Source: JAWLGJ01 sp041685145 (GTDB lineage Bacteria > Pseudomonadota > Alphaproteobacteria > Rhodospirillales > Magnetospirillaceae). Taken from it: a stretch of DNA of 64,000 nucleotides. A program made the position numbers and the translations under genes. The stretch is taken from contig JAWLGJ010000015.1 in NCBI GenBank assembly GCA_041685145.1, forward strand, positions 1-64,000. Reading direction: 5' to 3'. The notes under the pieces are model-generated. The model ran no database searches. It was not told where the DNA came from and worked only from the letters and a program-made list of their open reading frames with translations. The stretch's first letter is position 1, and each line of letters begins with the position of its first letter. Shown here one piece after another: positions 54,751-63,340 of the stretch.

Positions 54751-54848
54751 GTGATCGGTACGACCCGCCTCCCGCACCGCACCATTGACCCTCCCCCGCA
54801 AACATGTATCATGCGTACATCTTTTGTGGTGGAGGCAGGCCGGGCGCC

Positions 54849-55520
54849 ATGCGGGACGAGGTCGAGCACGCGGCGGAGGGGAGTGCGGGGCGCGAGAAGG
54901 CGCGGCACGGGGTTGCCGGGCTCATCAACCGCTGCATCCGCGCCTACCGCTCGTTTGCCGCCCTGGAGGATCTGGCCGAGGATTTGCGCATCCTGTCGCT
55001 GAACGCCGAATTGTTGGCCGGGCGCACCGGCGACGGCGGCCGCGCCATTCGGGTGCTGACGCAATACACCCGCGAGCTGGTGACGCATCTGAAGCAGGTC
55101 TACGACGCCCTCGACGCCCTGGAATCCCAGACCTTCGCCGCCGGGGCCGCCAGCCTCAAGGAGTTCCACCGCCTGCGGCTGCTGGAGCGCTCGGCCGGCC
55201 TGTCGTCCTCGCCGGCCGTGCGGGCGGCGCGCGAGCGGGCCTCGGCGCGCGCCGTCGCCAATGTGCGCGCGGTGGTGGCGGCGGCGTCCGCGCTCACCGA
55301 GCACACCCGCACCGTCACCACCATCACCACCCAGTCGAAGACCATCGCCGTCAACATTGCCATCGAGGCCACCTGGCACGGCGGCTATGGCCAGCATTTC
55401 GCATCGGTGGCGGAGACCATGCGCACCTATGCCCGGCGCCTTGAGGACATGAGCACCGACGCCCGTGGCTGGGTGGGCGAGGCCATGACCCTGGGCGCCG
55501 CCCTGTCCCGCGCCGCCTGA
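54849..55520 (+). CDS. Soluble divergent chemoreceptor-like protein
   Basis: About 223 residues, all helical, without membrane segments. Two places resemble the MCP signalling-tip hairpin: LRILSLNAELLAGRTGDGG (about 50) and QSKTIAVNIAIEATWHGGYG (about 172), followed by FASVAETMRTYARRL, like the FAVVADEVRxLA pattern of MCPs. Residues needed for canonical CheA/CheW contact are altered. ATG 54849 is chosen (GGTGGAGG 11 bases before); ATG 54804 is possible. The next gene, 19 bases on, encodes an ODP-type di-iron protein, so the two are probably one operon. Confidence 0.65.
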   Translation: MRDEVEHAAEGSAGREKARHGVAGLINRCIRAYRSFAALEDLAEDLRILSLNAELLAGRTGDGGRAIRVLTQYTRELVTHLKQVYDALDALESQTFAAGAASLKEFHRLRLLERSAGLSSSPAVRAARERASARAVANVRAVVAAASALTEHTRTVTTITTQSKTIAVNIAIEATWHGGYGQHFASVAETMRTYARRLEDMSTDARGWVGEAMTLGAALSRAA

Positions 55521-55539
55521 GCCGAAGGGAGGCACCACC

Positions 55540-56331
55540 TTGCGCACCCTGACATTCCACGAGAACGGCGAGCATCGCTGGCACCTGTTCGGCCACGACG
55601 CCGACCGCCCCGCCAACGTCATCGACACCAACCAGTATGTGGTCGAATCGGAGGGGCGCGCGGCGCTGATCGACCCCGGCGGGCTGGAGATCTTCCCCCA
55701 GGTTCTGGCCGCCCTCAGCGAGCATGTGGCCGTCGAGGCGGTCGACCACATCGTGCTCTCGCACCAGGATCCCGACGTGGGCTCGTCGCTGCCGCTGTGG
55801 CGCGAGGTCTGCAACCCGGACATGACCGTCCATGTCGCCGACGTGTGGACCAGCTTCGTGTCGCATTTCGACAACGACGCCCGCCTGACCGCCCTGCCCG
55901 ATTCCGGCGGCACGGTGACGGTGGGGAGCCTGGCGCTGGAACTGGTGCCGGCGCATTTCCTGCACGCGCCGGGCAATTTCTGCGTCCTCGACGCCCGCGC
56001 CGGGGTGCTGTTCACCGGCGACATCGCCGCCTCGGTCATTCCCGACGACTATGACGGCTTTCCCTGGGTGCGCGACTTCGCCGCCCACACCCGCTTCATG
56101 GAGGCCTGGCACCGCCGGGCGATGGGCGCGGAGCGGGCGCGCGACGCCTGGATCGCGCTGGTGCGCTCGCTGGGCGTCAAGATCATCGCGCCGCAAAAGG
56201 GCTCGCTGCTGGCGGGCGAGAACGTCGACCGCTTCCTCGACTGGTTCGGGCGCCTGGAGATCGGCAAGGGCATCGACGCCATCGCCGAATGGCAGCGGGC
56301 CTATCAGGGGCGCACCGCCCGCACCGGCTAA
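55540..56331 (+). CDS. ODP-type di-iron MBL-fold protein (oxygen sensor-like)
   Basis: 263 residues, metallo-beta-lactamase fold close to the di-iron domain of flavodiiron proteins, but without a flavodoxin domain. Ligand motifs: LSHQDPDVGSS (H-x-D-x-D), VPAHFLHAPGNF (His) and FTGDIAAS (Asp). The last ligand, usually PxHG, reads APQKGSLL: Lys instead of His. Start TTG 55540 has GGGAGG 6 bases upstream. ODP proteins with chemoreceptors are known as oxygen sensors (Treponema). Role here inferred. Confidence 0.75.
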   Translation: MRTLTFHENGEHRWHLFGHDADRPANVIDTNQYVVESEGRAALIDPGGLEIFPQVLAALSEHVAVEAVDHIVLSHQDPDVGSSLPLWREVCNPDMTVHVADVWTSFVSHFDNDARLTALPDSGGTVTVGSLALELVPAHFLHAPGNFCVLDARAGVLFTGDIAASVIPDDYDGFPWVRDFAAHTRFMEAWHRRAMGAERARDAWIALVRSLGVKIIAPQKGSLLAGENVDRFLDWFGRLEIGKGIDAIAEWQRAYQGRTARTG

Positions 56332-56400
56332 CGCCCCGCGAACCCGCGCCGCCGCCGGGGTGTTGGCAGGGTGCCAACACATCGGTCAGGAGGCCACACC

Positions 56401-57027
56401 ATGCCCAGCTTCATCCGTCGCACCAGCGGCGCCGTCGCCGCCGCCGCGATGCTCGCCGTCCCCGCCGCCGCCCAGCAGCAGGAGCCGCAGGCCGCCGGCC
56501 AGGAGATGAGCGACGAGCAATTCATCGAAACCGCCCTCCAGGCGGCCCCGGAACAGTTGCGCGACCGCGCCGGGGTGATGCGCCCCGACGGCACCACCCT
56601 TCAGGAGGCCGAGGGCAATGTCCGCTGCACGGTGCTGAGCTTCGGTGCCCTGTGCGGCGACGAGGTCTTCGCCGAATGGGCGCAGGCCCACGCCGAACAG
56701 CGCGAGGATTACGAGGCCCCCGATCAAATCGGCCTGGCCTACATGCTGGACGGCCACTCCCAGGCCGTCAGCCTCACCGATCCCTTCGCCACCGCCGACG
56801 CCGGCGGCGACACCCTCAGCGAGGGGCCGCACGTCATGATCCTGGCGCCCCAGGACGCCATGCCCGACCTCGCCGCCGACCACCAGAGCGGCGAGCCCTA
56901 TGTGATGTGGGAGGGAACGCCCTACGCCCATGTCATGATGCCCGTGGGCCCGCGCGACGAGGCCCCCGGCGTCGCCGCCACCCCCGCGGACGAGGCCGCG
57001 CCCGCCGAAGAGGAGGCACAGGACTGA
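56401..57027 (+). CDS. Secreted protein of unknown function
   Basis: 208 residues with a Sec signal peptide (about 1-24, ending AAAQ). It has two Cys (VRCTVL and GALCGDE), and conserved-looking parts GPHVMILAP and GEPYVMWEGTPYAHVMMPV near the C-terminus, which I associate with an uncharacterised proteobacterial family. The last 25 residues are Ala/Glu-rich. Start ATG 56401 follows AGGAGG. No partner recognised. Confidence 0.7.
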   Translation: MPSFIRRTSGAVAAAAMLAVPAAAQQQEPQAAGQEMSDEQFIETALQAAPEQLRDRAGVMRPDGTTLQEAEGNVRCTVLSFGALCGDEVFAEWAQAHAEQREDYEAPDQIGLAYMLDGHSQAVSLTDPFATADAGGDTLSEGPHVMILAPQDAMPDLAADHQSGEPYVMWEGTPYAHVMMPVGPRDEAPGVAATPADEAAPAEEEAQD

Positions 57028-57038
57028 GGCAAGGCACG

Positions 57039-57092
57039 GGCGGGCATCCAGCCGTCAACGGCCCTGGACCCCCGCCTTCGCGGGGTGACGAG
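57039..57092. repeat. Palindromic repeat, copy 1 (5' part missing)
   Basis: Contains GGCGGGCATCCAGCCGTC and CCCCGCCTTCGCGGGGTGACG. It lacks the CCCCGTCATGCCCGCG arm present in copies 2 and 3. It begins 12 bases after a gene end. Confidence 0.8.
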
Positions 57093-57120
57093 TGGAAACG
57101 GGGGAAACGCCACCGCCCCC

Positions 57121-57195
57121 TCCCCGTCATGCCCGCGCAGGCGGGCATCCAGCCGTCGGCGGCCCCTGGACCCCCGCCTTCGCGGGGGTGACGAG
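57121..57195. repeat. Palindromic repeat, copy 2
   Basis: 75 bases: a first hairpin (CCCGCGCAGGCGGG) and a second (CCCCCGCCTTCGCGGGGG) around a GGCATCCAG link. Nearly identical to copy 3. This type of extragenic repeat is frequent in high-GC proteobacteria. Confidence 0.9.
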
Positions 57196-57260
57196 TGGTA
57201 ACGGGGGGACGGCGTTCGCGGGGGTGACGACATGGCACGGGGGGAAACGGCGCCGCCGCC

Positions 57261-57335
57261 TCCCCGTCATGCCCGCGCACGCGGGCATCCAGCCGTCGGC
57301 AACCCCTGGACCCCCGCCTTCGCGGGGGTGACGAG
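57261..57335. repeat. Palindromic repeat, copy 3
   Basis: 75 bases, 140 bases after copy 2; differs by a few bases (CGCACGCGGG). It lies 12 bases from the gatB stop and could serve as its terminator. Between copies is a partial piece, GCGTTCGCGGGGGTGACGA (57213-57230). Confidence 0.9.
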
Positions 57336-57347
57336 TGGGGCTTGGCC

Positions 57348-58805
57348 TCAGCTCTTCAGCTTTTTCGCCAGGATCTCGTTGACCAGCTTGGGGTTGGCCT
57401 TGCCCTGGGTGGCCTTCATCACCTGGCCGACGAAGAAGCCGAACAGCTTGTCCTTGCCGCCCTGGTACTCCGCCACCTTGTCGGGGTTGTTGGCCAGCAC
57501 CTCGTCGATCATGCCCTCGATGGCGCCGGTGTCGGTGACCTGCTTCAGGCCCTTTTCCTCGACGATGACGCCGGGGGCCTTGCCGGTGTCGACCATCGCC
57601 TCGAACACCTCCTTGGCGATGCGCCCCGAGATGGTGTCGTCGGCGATGAGGTCGATGAGCGCGCCGAGGTTTTCGGCCGTCACGGGCGGGTCGTCGATGC
57701 CGCGCCCGGTCTTGTTCATGGCGGCGAAGAAATCGCCCATCACCCAGTTCGCGGCCATCTTGGCATCGCGGCCCTTGGCCACCTGCTCGTAGAAATCGGC
57801 GGTGGCGCGGTCGGCGACCAGCACGCTGGCGTCGTAGGGCGACAGGCCGAAATCGGCGATGAAGCGCGCCTTCTTGTCGTCGGGCAGTTCCGGCAGCGAG
57901 TCGCGGATGCGCTGGACATAGGCCTCGTCGAGGACCAGCGGCAGCAGGTCGGGGTCGGGGAAGTAGCGGTAGTCGTGCGCCTCCTCCTTGCCGCGCATGG
58001 AGCGGGTCTCGCCCTTGCGCGAATCGAACAGGCGGGTTTCCTGCACCGGCGCCTCGCCGTTCTCGTACAGGTCGATGTGGCGCCGGGCCTCGAATTCGAT
58101 CGCCTGCTGCACGAAGCGCACCGAGTTGACGTTCTTGATCTCGCAGCGCGTGCGCAGCTCGTCCGATCCTTCCGGGCGCACCGAGACATTGACGTCGCAG
58201 CGCATGGAGCCTTCCTCCATGTTGCCGTCGCAGGTGCCCAGATAGCGCAGGATCGAGCGCAGCTTCTTCAGGAAGGCACCGGCCTCCTCGGGCGAGCGCA
58301 TGTCGGGCTTGGAGACGATCTCCATCAGCGCCACGCCCGAGCGGTTGAGGTCGATGAACGACTTGCTGGGGTGCTGGTCGTGCAGGCTCTTGCCCGCGTC
58401 CTGCTCCAGGTGCAGCCGCTCGATGCCCACGGTGCGGGTGGAACCGTCGGGCATGTCGAGCACGATTTCACCATTGCCGACGATGGGGCTCTCGTACTGG
58501 CTGATCTGGTAGCCCTGCGGCAGGTCGGCGTAGAAGTAGTTCTTGCGCGCGAAGACGCTGGTCAGGTTGATGGCCGCCTTCAGCCCCAGGCCGGTGCGCA
58601 CCGCCTGCTCGACGACGAAGTCGTTGATCACCGGCAGCATCCCGGGCATGGCGGCATCGACGAAGCTGACCTGGCTGTTGGGCGCGGCGCCGAAATCGGT
58701 GGCGGCGCCCGAGAACAGCTTGGCCTTGGAGATCACCTGGGCATGGATCTCCATGCCGATGACCACCTCCCAGTTGCCGCTGTCGCCCTCGATCAGATAC
58801 GCCAT
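57348..58805 (-). CDS. gatB: Asp-tRNA(Asn)/Glu-tRNA(Gln) amidotransferase subunit B
   Basis: 485 residues, the tRNA-binding and kinase subunit of GatCAB. Motifs: WEVVIGMEIHAQVISKAKLF, YADLPQGYQISQYESPI, MRCDVNVSVRP and a C-terminal Yqey-like helical domain (about 345-485). Start ATG 58805, 4 bases after gatA. Last gene of gatCAB. Confidence 0.97.
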   Translation of the reverse strand: MAYLIEGDSGNWEVVIGMEIHAQVISKAKLFSGAATDFGAAPNSQVSFVDAAMPGMLPVINDFVVEQAVRTGLGLKAAINLTSVFARKNYFYADLPQGYQISQYESPIVGNGEIVLDMPDGSTRTVGIERLHLEQDAGKSLHDQHPSKSFIDLNRSGVALMEIVSKPDMRSPEEAGAFLKKLRSILRYLGTCDGNMEEGSMRCDVNVSVRPEGSDELRTRCEIKNVNSVRFVQQAIEFEARRHIDLYENGEAPVQETRLFDSRKGETRSMRGKEEAHDYRYFPDPDLLPLVLDEAYVQRIRDSLPELPDDKKARFIADFGLSPYDASVLVADRATADFYEQVAKGRDAKMAANWVMGDFFAAMNKTGRGIDDPPVTAENLGALIDLIADDTISGRIAKEVFEAMVDTGKAPGVIVEEKGLKQVTDTGAIEGMIDEVLANNPDKVAEYQGGKDKLFGFFVGQVMKATQGKANPKLVNEILAKKLKS

Positions 58806-58809
58806 GACC

Positions 58810-60288
58810 TCAGCCCTCCACGCCGGCCGGCGCGGCGGTGAAGCCGGCGGCCGTTTCCATCACCTCGGCGGCGCGCAGCACCGTTTCCTCGTCGAAGGGC
58901 CGGCCGATGAGTTGCAGGCCCAGCGGCAGCCCCTGCCCGTCCAGCCCCGCCGGCACCGAAATGCCCGGCAGGCCCGCCAGGCTGGTGGGGACGGTGAAGA
59001 CGTCGTTCAGGTACATGGTCACCGGGTCGTCGACCTTCTCGCCCAGCGGGAAAGCCGCCGAGGGCGCCGTGGGCGTCAGGATGACATCGACATGGCCGAA
59101 GGCGTCCCTGAAGTCGCGGGCGATCAGGCTGCGCACCTTCTGGGCCTTGGCGTAGTAGGCGTCGTAATAGCCCGCCGAGAGCGCGTAGGTGCCGATGAGG
59201 ATGCGGCGCTTGACCTCGCGGCCGAAGCCGGCGGCGCGGGTGTTGCGGTACATGGCGTCGAGGCTGTCCCCCTCCACCCGCAGGCCATAGCGCACGCCGT
59301 CATAGCGCGCCAGATTCGACGACGCCTCGGCCGGGGCGATGATGTAATAGGCCGGCAGGGCGTATTTGGTATGCGGCAGGCTGATCTCCACCGGCTCGGC
59401 GCCGGCGTCCCGAAGCCACGCCACCCCCTGATCCCACAGCCGCGCGATTTCCTCGGGCACGTCGTCGCGGCGGTACTCGCGCGGGATGCCGACCCTGAGG
59501 CCGCGAATGTCGCCGGTCAGGGCCGCCTCGAAATCCGGCACCGCCATCGGCGCCGAGGTCGAGTCCTTGGGGTCGTGGCCGCACATGGCGCCCAGCATGA
59601 TGGCGGCGTCGCGCACGCTGCGGGTCATCGGGCCCGCCTGGTCCAGCGACGAGGCGAACGCGACGATGCCCCAGCGCGAGCAGCGGCCATAGGTCGGCTT
59701 CATCCCGACGATGCCGCAGAACGAGGCCGGCTGGCGGATGGAACCGCCGGTGTCGGTGCCCGTCGCCGCCAGCGCCAGCCGCGCCGCCACGGCGGCCGCC
59801 GAGCCGCCCGAGGAACCGCCGGGCACCAGTTTCGCCTTCGGCTCGCCCTTGCGCCGCCAGGGATTGACGGCGCCGCCGAAATGGCTGGTTTCGTTGGACG
59901 AGCCCATCGCGAACTCGTCCAGATTGGCCTTGCCCAGCATCACCGCCCCCGCCTGCTTCAGCTTGGCGGTGACGGTCGATTCATAGGGCGGCACGAAGTT
60001 GTGCAGGATGCGCGAGGCGGCGGTGGTGCGCACGCCCTCGGTGCAGAACAGATCCTTCACCGCGATCGGCAGGCCCTCCAGCGGCCCGGCGCGGCCGGTG
60101 CGGATGCGCTCGTCGGCCACGGCGGCGGCGTCGATGGCCACATCGGGCGTCTCGGTGACGAAGGCGTTGAGATCGCGCCCCGCCTCGACGGCGCGCAGAT
60201 GCGCCTCGACCAGTTCCTTGGCGGTGAAGTCGCCCTTCGCCAGCCCCTCGCGGGCCTCGGCCAGCGTCAGCGTCGTCAAGCTCGCCAT
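58810..60288 (-). CDS. gatA: Asp-tRNA(Asn)/Glu-tRNA(Gln) amidotransferase subunit A
   Basis: 492-residue amidase releasing ammonia from glutamine. Catalytic Ser-Ser-Lys residues in VKDLFCTEG and in the Gly/Ser loop VPGGSSGGSAAAVAA plus TGTDTGGSIRQPA. It starts 4 bases after gatC (ATG 60288). Confidence 0.97.
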   Translation of the reverse strand: MASLTTLTLAEAREGLAKGDFTAKELVEAHLRAVEAGRDLNAFVTETPDVAIDAAAVADERIRTGRAGPLEGLPIAVKDLFCTEGVRTTAASRILHNFVPPYESTVTAKLKQAGAVMLGKANLDEFAMGSSNETSHFGGAVNPWRRKGEPKAKLVPGGSSGGSAAAVAARLALAATGTDTGGSIRQPASFCGIVGMKPTYGRCSRWGIVAFASSLDQAGPMTRSVRDAAIMLGAMCGHDPKDSTSAPMAVPDFEAALTGDIRGLRVGIPREYRRDDVPEEIARLWDQGVAWLRDAGAEPVEISLPHTKYALPAYYIIAPAEASSNLARYDGVRYGLRVEGDSLDAMYRNTRAAGFGREVKRRILIGTYALSAGYYDAYYAKAQKVRSLIARDFRDAFGHVDVILTPTAPSAAFPLGEKVDDPVTMYLNDVFTVPTSLAGLPGISVPAGLDGQGLPLGLQLIGRPFDEETVLRAAEVMETAAGFTAAPAGVEG

Positions 60289-60292
60289 CGCC

Positions 60293-60580
60293 CTACTCCA
60301 CCACCTTGGGCACCAGGAAAAAGCCGTCCTGGCTCTCCGGCGCGTTGGCCAGCACCTTGTCGGGACAGTTGCCGTCGGTGACCTCGTCGGCGCGGCGCGG
60401 CAGCGTCATCTCGGCGACCGAGGTCATGGGCGGCACGCCCTCGGTGTCCACCTCGCCAAGCTGTTCGATCCAGTCGAGGATCGCCGACAACTCGCCGGCA
60501 AGCGGCTCCAGATCCTCGTCCGGCACGTCGATGCGCGCCAGCGTGGCGATGCTGCGGACGGTGGCCTTGTCAAGCGACAT
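60293..60580 (-). CDS. gatC: Asp-tRNA(Asn)/Glu-tRNA(Gln) amidotransferase subunit C
   Basis: 95-residue stabilising subunit. MSLDKATVRSIATLARI and the end DGFFLVPKVVE are typical. ATG 60580 is chosen on family length; ATG 60601 in frame is possible. First gene of gatCAB. A genome with GatCAB usually makes Gln-tRNA or Asn-tRNA indirectly. Confidence 0.95.
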   Translation of the reverse strand: MSLDKATVRSIATLARIDVPDEDLEPLAGELSAILDWIEQLGEVDTEGVPPMTSVAEMTLPRRADEVTDGNCPDKVLANAPESQDGFFLVPKVVE

Positions 60581-60683
60581 GGGTCGGATGTCTCCGCTCA
60601 TGGAAGGGCCGAACGGCCCGGTTCTGAAAACCGGCTCGGAGTGGCGCGGAAATTAGCACCGCCGCCGGGGGGAGGCAAGGTGC

Positions 60684-61601
60684 CTAGGCGGCCTCGTTGC
60701 TGCCCGAGGGCACCCGCAGGCCGTGGTCGTCCAGCAGGCGGGCGACGTCGCCGTCGTAATCCACCGGGACATTGATGGTTTCGACCACCACCCGCAGGCG
60801 GCGGCTTTCGCGCGGGCCGATGGGCACGGCAATGCCGGCGGTGCGTTCCAGGATGCGCTCCACCACCGGCCGGCAGATGTCCCATTCGGTGTCCTGCAGC
60901 AGCAGGCAGAATTCGTCGTCGTCGATCTTGGCGACCACGTCGCTGTCGCGATGCACGCCGGCAAGCTGGCCCGACACCTCGACCACCGCCTTATGGGCGA
61001 TGTCGAAGCCGTGGGCGTCGAGGATGGCCTGATGGTCGGGAAGGCGCACGAAGAGCAGCGCGCATTTCGACCCCGCGCGCCGCGCCTGCGCCAGGATGGC
61101 GCGCAGGAAGGTCTCGAAGGCGCCGCGGGTGACGCGGCCGGTGGAGGGGTCGACGCCGCCGCCGCGGAACAGCGTGTCGTCCAGGGACAGCAGCCGCTCG
61201 GCGTTGCGCAGGCGCAGGCGCAGTTCCTGCACATTGATGGGCCGGCGGATGAATTCATCGGCGCCCGCCTCCAGCACCCTCACCAGGTCGTCGGTGCCGG
61301 CGCCGACGCCGATGACATAGGTGTAGCCGGCGGTGCGTATCTGGCGCAGCGAGGTGCACAGATCCGCCACGCCGTCGATATCGGCGCCCAGGAAGACGAT
61401 GCGCGCGGGCGCGGCGCGGAATTCCTGCAAGCCGTCGCGGGCGCGGGCCTGCGCGCGCACCTTGTAGCCCCAGGCCGTCAGCTTGGTTTTCAGTACCCCG
61501 GCGGCAAGCTGGTTCTGCTCAACGATCAGAACCTCGCGCCCCCGCCTTGCCGTGATGCTGTCCGAAATGGCGCCCGTCCCCAACAGGACCGTGTTTTGCA
61601 A
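60684..61601 (-). CDS. Degenerate receiver-GGDEF protein
   Basis: 305 residues. The receiver-like domain (about 20-138) has lost its acidic pocket (VLIVEQNQ), the phosphorylated Asp (RIVFLGADID: Gly at its place) and the Lys (FIRRPIN: Arg). The GGDEF-like domain (about 150-290) reads KIDDDEFCLLL instead of RxGGDEF. So neither phosphorylation nor cyclase activity is expected; scaffold or binding role is inferred. Start TTG 61601 is weak, and no better one is nearby. Divergent neighbours none; gatC lies downstream. Confidence 0.78.
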   Translation of the reverse strand: MQNTVLLGTGAISDSITARRGREVLIVEQNQLAAGVLKTKLTAWGYKVRAQARARDGLQEFRAAPARIVFLGADIDGVADLCTSLRQIRTAGYTYVIGVGAGTDDLVRVLEAGADEFIRRPINVQELRLRLRNAERLLSLDDTLFRGGGVDPSTGRVTRGAFETFLRAILAQARRAGSKCALLFVRLPDHQAILDAHGFDIAHKAVVEVSGQLAGVHRDSDVVAKIDDDEFCLLLQDTEWDICRPVVERILERTAGIAVPIGPRESRRLRVVVETINVPVDYDGDVARLLDDHGLRVPSGSNEAA

Positions 61602-61683
61602 CGGTAGCCGAAAGGGGCCGGCTTGCCAATCGGACAGGCCGCCGGCCGCACGGCTGTGAGGCGGCGTCCACGGAAGATGGGTG

Positions 61684-62751
61684 CTAGGCGCTGGCCACCG
61701 CCGCCGCGATGGCCTCGCCCAGCGCCCTGGTGTCGGCCTTGCCGCCCATGTCGGGGGTGCGCACGCCGCCGTCCTTGAGCACCGCCTCGATGGCGCGCAC
61801 CACGGCGGCGCCGGCCTCCGCCTCGCCGAAATGGTCCAGCATCATCGCGCCCGACCAGATCTGGCCGATGGGGTTGGCGATGCCCTTGCCGGCGATGTCC
61901 GGGGCCGAGCCGTGGACCGGCTCGAACATCGAGGGGTAGTCGCGCTCGGGGTTGAGGTTGGCCGAGGGCGCGATGGCGATGGTGCCGGTGCAGGCGGGGC
62001 CGAGGTCGGAAAGGATGTCGCCGAACAGGTTGGAGCCCACCACCACGTCGAACCAGTGCGGGTTGCGCACGAAATGCGCCGTCAGGATATCGATATGGAA
62101 CTGATCGGTGGTGACCTCGGGGTACTTGGCCGCCATCGCCTGGAAGCGGTCGTCCCAGAACGGCATGGTGTGGATGATGCCGTTGGACTTGGTGGCGCTG
62201 GTCAGGTGCTTGCGCGGGCGGCTCTGCGCCAGGTCGAAGGCGTAGCGCAGGATGCGGTCGACGCCCTTGCGGGTGAAGATGCTTTCCTGCACCACGGTCT
62301 CGTCATCGGTGCCGCCATAGAGGCGGCCACCGATCTCGGAGTATTCGCCCTCGTTGTTCTCGCGCACGATCATCATGTCGATGTCGCCCGGCGCCCGCCC
62401 CGCCAGTGGGCAGGGCACGCCCTCGAACAGGCGCACCGGGCGCAGATTGACGTGTTGGCGGAACTCGCGGCGCAGCGGAATCAGCAGCCCCCACAGCGAC
62501 ACATGATCGGGCACGCCCGGGAACCCCACCGCCCCCAGGAAAATGGCGTCGAAGGGGCGCAGGCGCTCGATGCCGTCGGCGGGCATCATGCGGCCGGTCT
62601 TCCGGTAGGTCTCGCAGCTCCAGTCAAAGTGTTCCCACTGGAAGGAAATCCCGAAGCGGCTCCCCACCGCCTCCAGCACGCGGATGCCTTCCGGCACCAC
62701 TTCCTTGCCGATGCCGTCGCCGGGGATGACCGCGATGCGATAGCCTGCCAT
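61684..62751 (-). CDS. Tartrate dehydrogenase-like beta-decarboxylating dehydrogenase
   Basis: 355 residues of the isocitrate/isopropylmalate dehydrogenase family. RIAVIPGDGIGKEVVPEG at the start, substrate part MIVRENNEGEYSEIGG, metal/NAD part GSNLFGDILSDLGP and EPVHGSAPDIAGKGIANP. The ENNEGEYSEIGGR and DHVSLWGLLIPLR features favour the tartrate dehydrogenase/D-malate branch over LeuB. ATG 62751 follows GGAGGA. Real substrate uncertain (tartrate, D-malate). Confidence 0.85.
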   Translation of the reverse strand: MAGYRIAVIPGDGIGKEVVPEGIRVLEAVGSRFGISFQWEHFDWSCETYRKTGRMMPADGIERLRPFDAIFLGAVGFPGVPDHVSLWGLLIPLRREFRQHVNLRPVRLFEGVPCPLAGRAPGDIDMMIVRENNEGEYSEIGGRLYGGTDDETVVQESIFTRKGVDRILRYAFDLAQSRPRKHLTSATKSNGIIHTMPFWDDRFQAMAAKYPEVTTDQFHIDILTAHFVRNPHWFDVVVGSNLFGDILSDLGPACTGTIAIAPSANLNPERDYPSMFEPVHGSAPDIAGKGIANPIGQIWSGAMMLDHFGEAEAGAAVVRAIEAVLKDGGVRTPDMGGKADTRALGEAIAAAVASA

Positions 62752-62877
62752 GCCGCTTTCCTCCTGCTGTCGTGAGGGCACCCGCGAACCTAGCAGGCCG
62801 CGCCCGCCCCCGCCACCGCCGGCACGCCCCTGCCCGGCGCCTTTGCCGCCGGCGCGCGGCGTGCTAAAGCATCGGCC

Positions 62878-63339
62878 ATGCCCGTCCTCGCCCCCGCCCA
62901 GTTGCCCGCCCTCCTGGGGCGCCACCAGCGCCTCATGGGCCTCGACCTGGGCACCAAGACCATCGGGCTGGCGCTGTCCGACGTCAGCCGCACGGTGGCG
63001 ACGCCGTTGCAGACGATCCGCCGCACCCGTTTCGGCGTCGACGCCGAGGCGCTGCTGGCCCTGGTCGACGCGCACGACGTCGGCGGGCTGGTCATCGGCC
63101 TGCCGGTGCAGATGGACGGCCACGAGGGGCCGCGCGCCCAGTCCACCCGCGCCTTCGCCGCCAACCTGCTGAAGCGGCGCGAGCTGCCCGTGGCCTTCTG
63201 GGACGAACGCCTGTCCACCGCCGCCGTCACCCGCACCTTGCTGGAAGCGGACACCTCGCGCCGCCGCCGCGCCCAGGTGGTCGACAAGATGGCCGCCGCC
63301 TACATCCTGCAGGGATGCCTGGATTCGCTGCCGCGCTGA
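62878..63339 (+). CDS. ruvX: Holliday junction resolvase-like / pre-16S rRNA nuclease RuvX
   Basis: 153-residue YqgF/RuvX RNase H-fold protein. GLDLGTKTIGLALSD holds the first catalytic Asp, GLVIGLPVQMDG the middle motif, and FWDERLSTAAVTR with VDKMAAAYILQG the last acidic residues. Start ATG 62878. It is often near gatC in alphaproteobacteria; here two genes lie between. One base from the convergent antiporter. Confidence 0.95.
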   Translation: MPVLAPAQLPALLGRHQRLMGLDLGTKTIGLALSDVSRTVATPLQTIRRTRFGVDAEALLALVDAHDVGGLVIGLPVQMDGHEGPRAQSTRAFAANLLKRRELPVAFWDERLSTAAVTRTLLEADTSRRRRAQVVDKMAAAYILQGCLDSLPR

Positions 63340-63340
63340 A

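Noticed and set aside
55540..56331. Beta-lactamase or glyoxalase II assignment
   Set aside because: The metal motif is H-x-D-x-D and not H-x-H-x-D-H, and the general sequence fits flavodiiron/ODP proteins.
57039..57335. CRISPR array
   Set aside because: Only two to three units of about 75 bases with unequal spacing, each made of two internal palindromes, and no cas genes nearby. They fit extragenic palindromic repeats.
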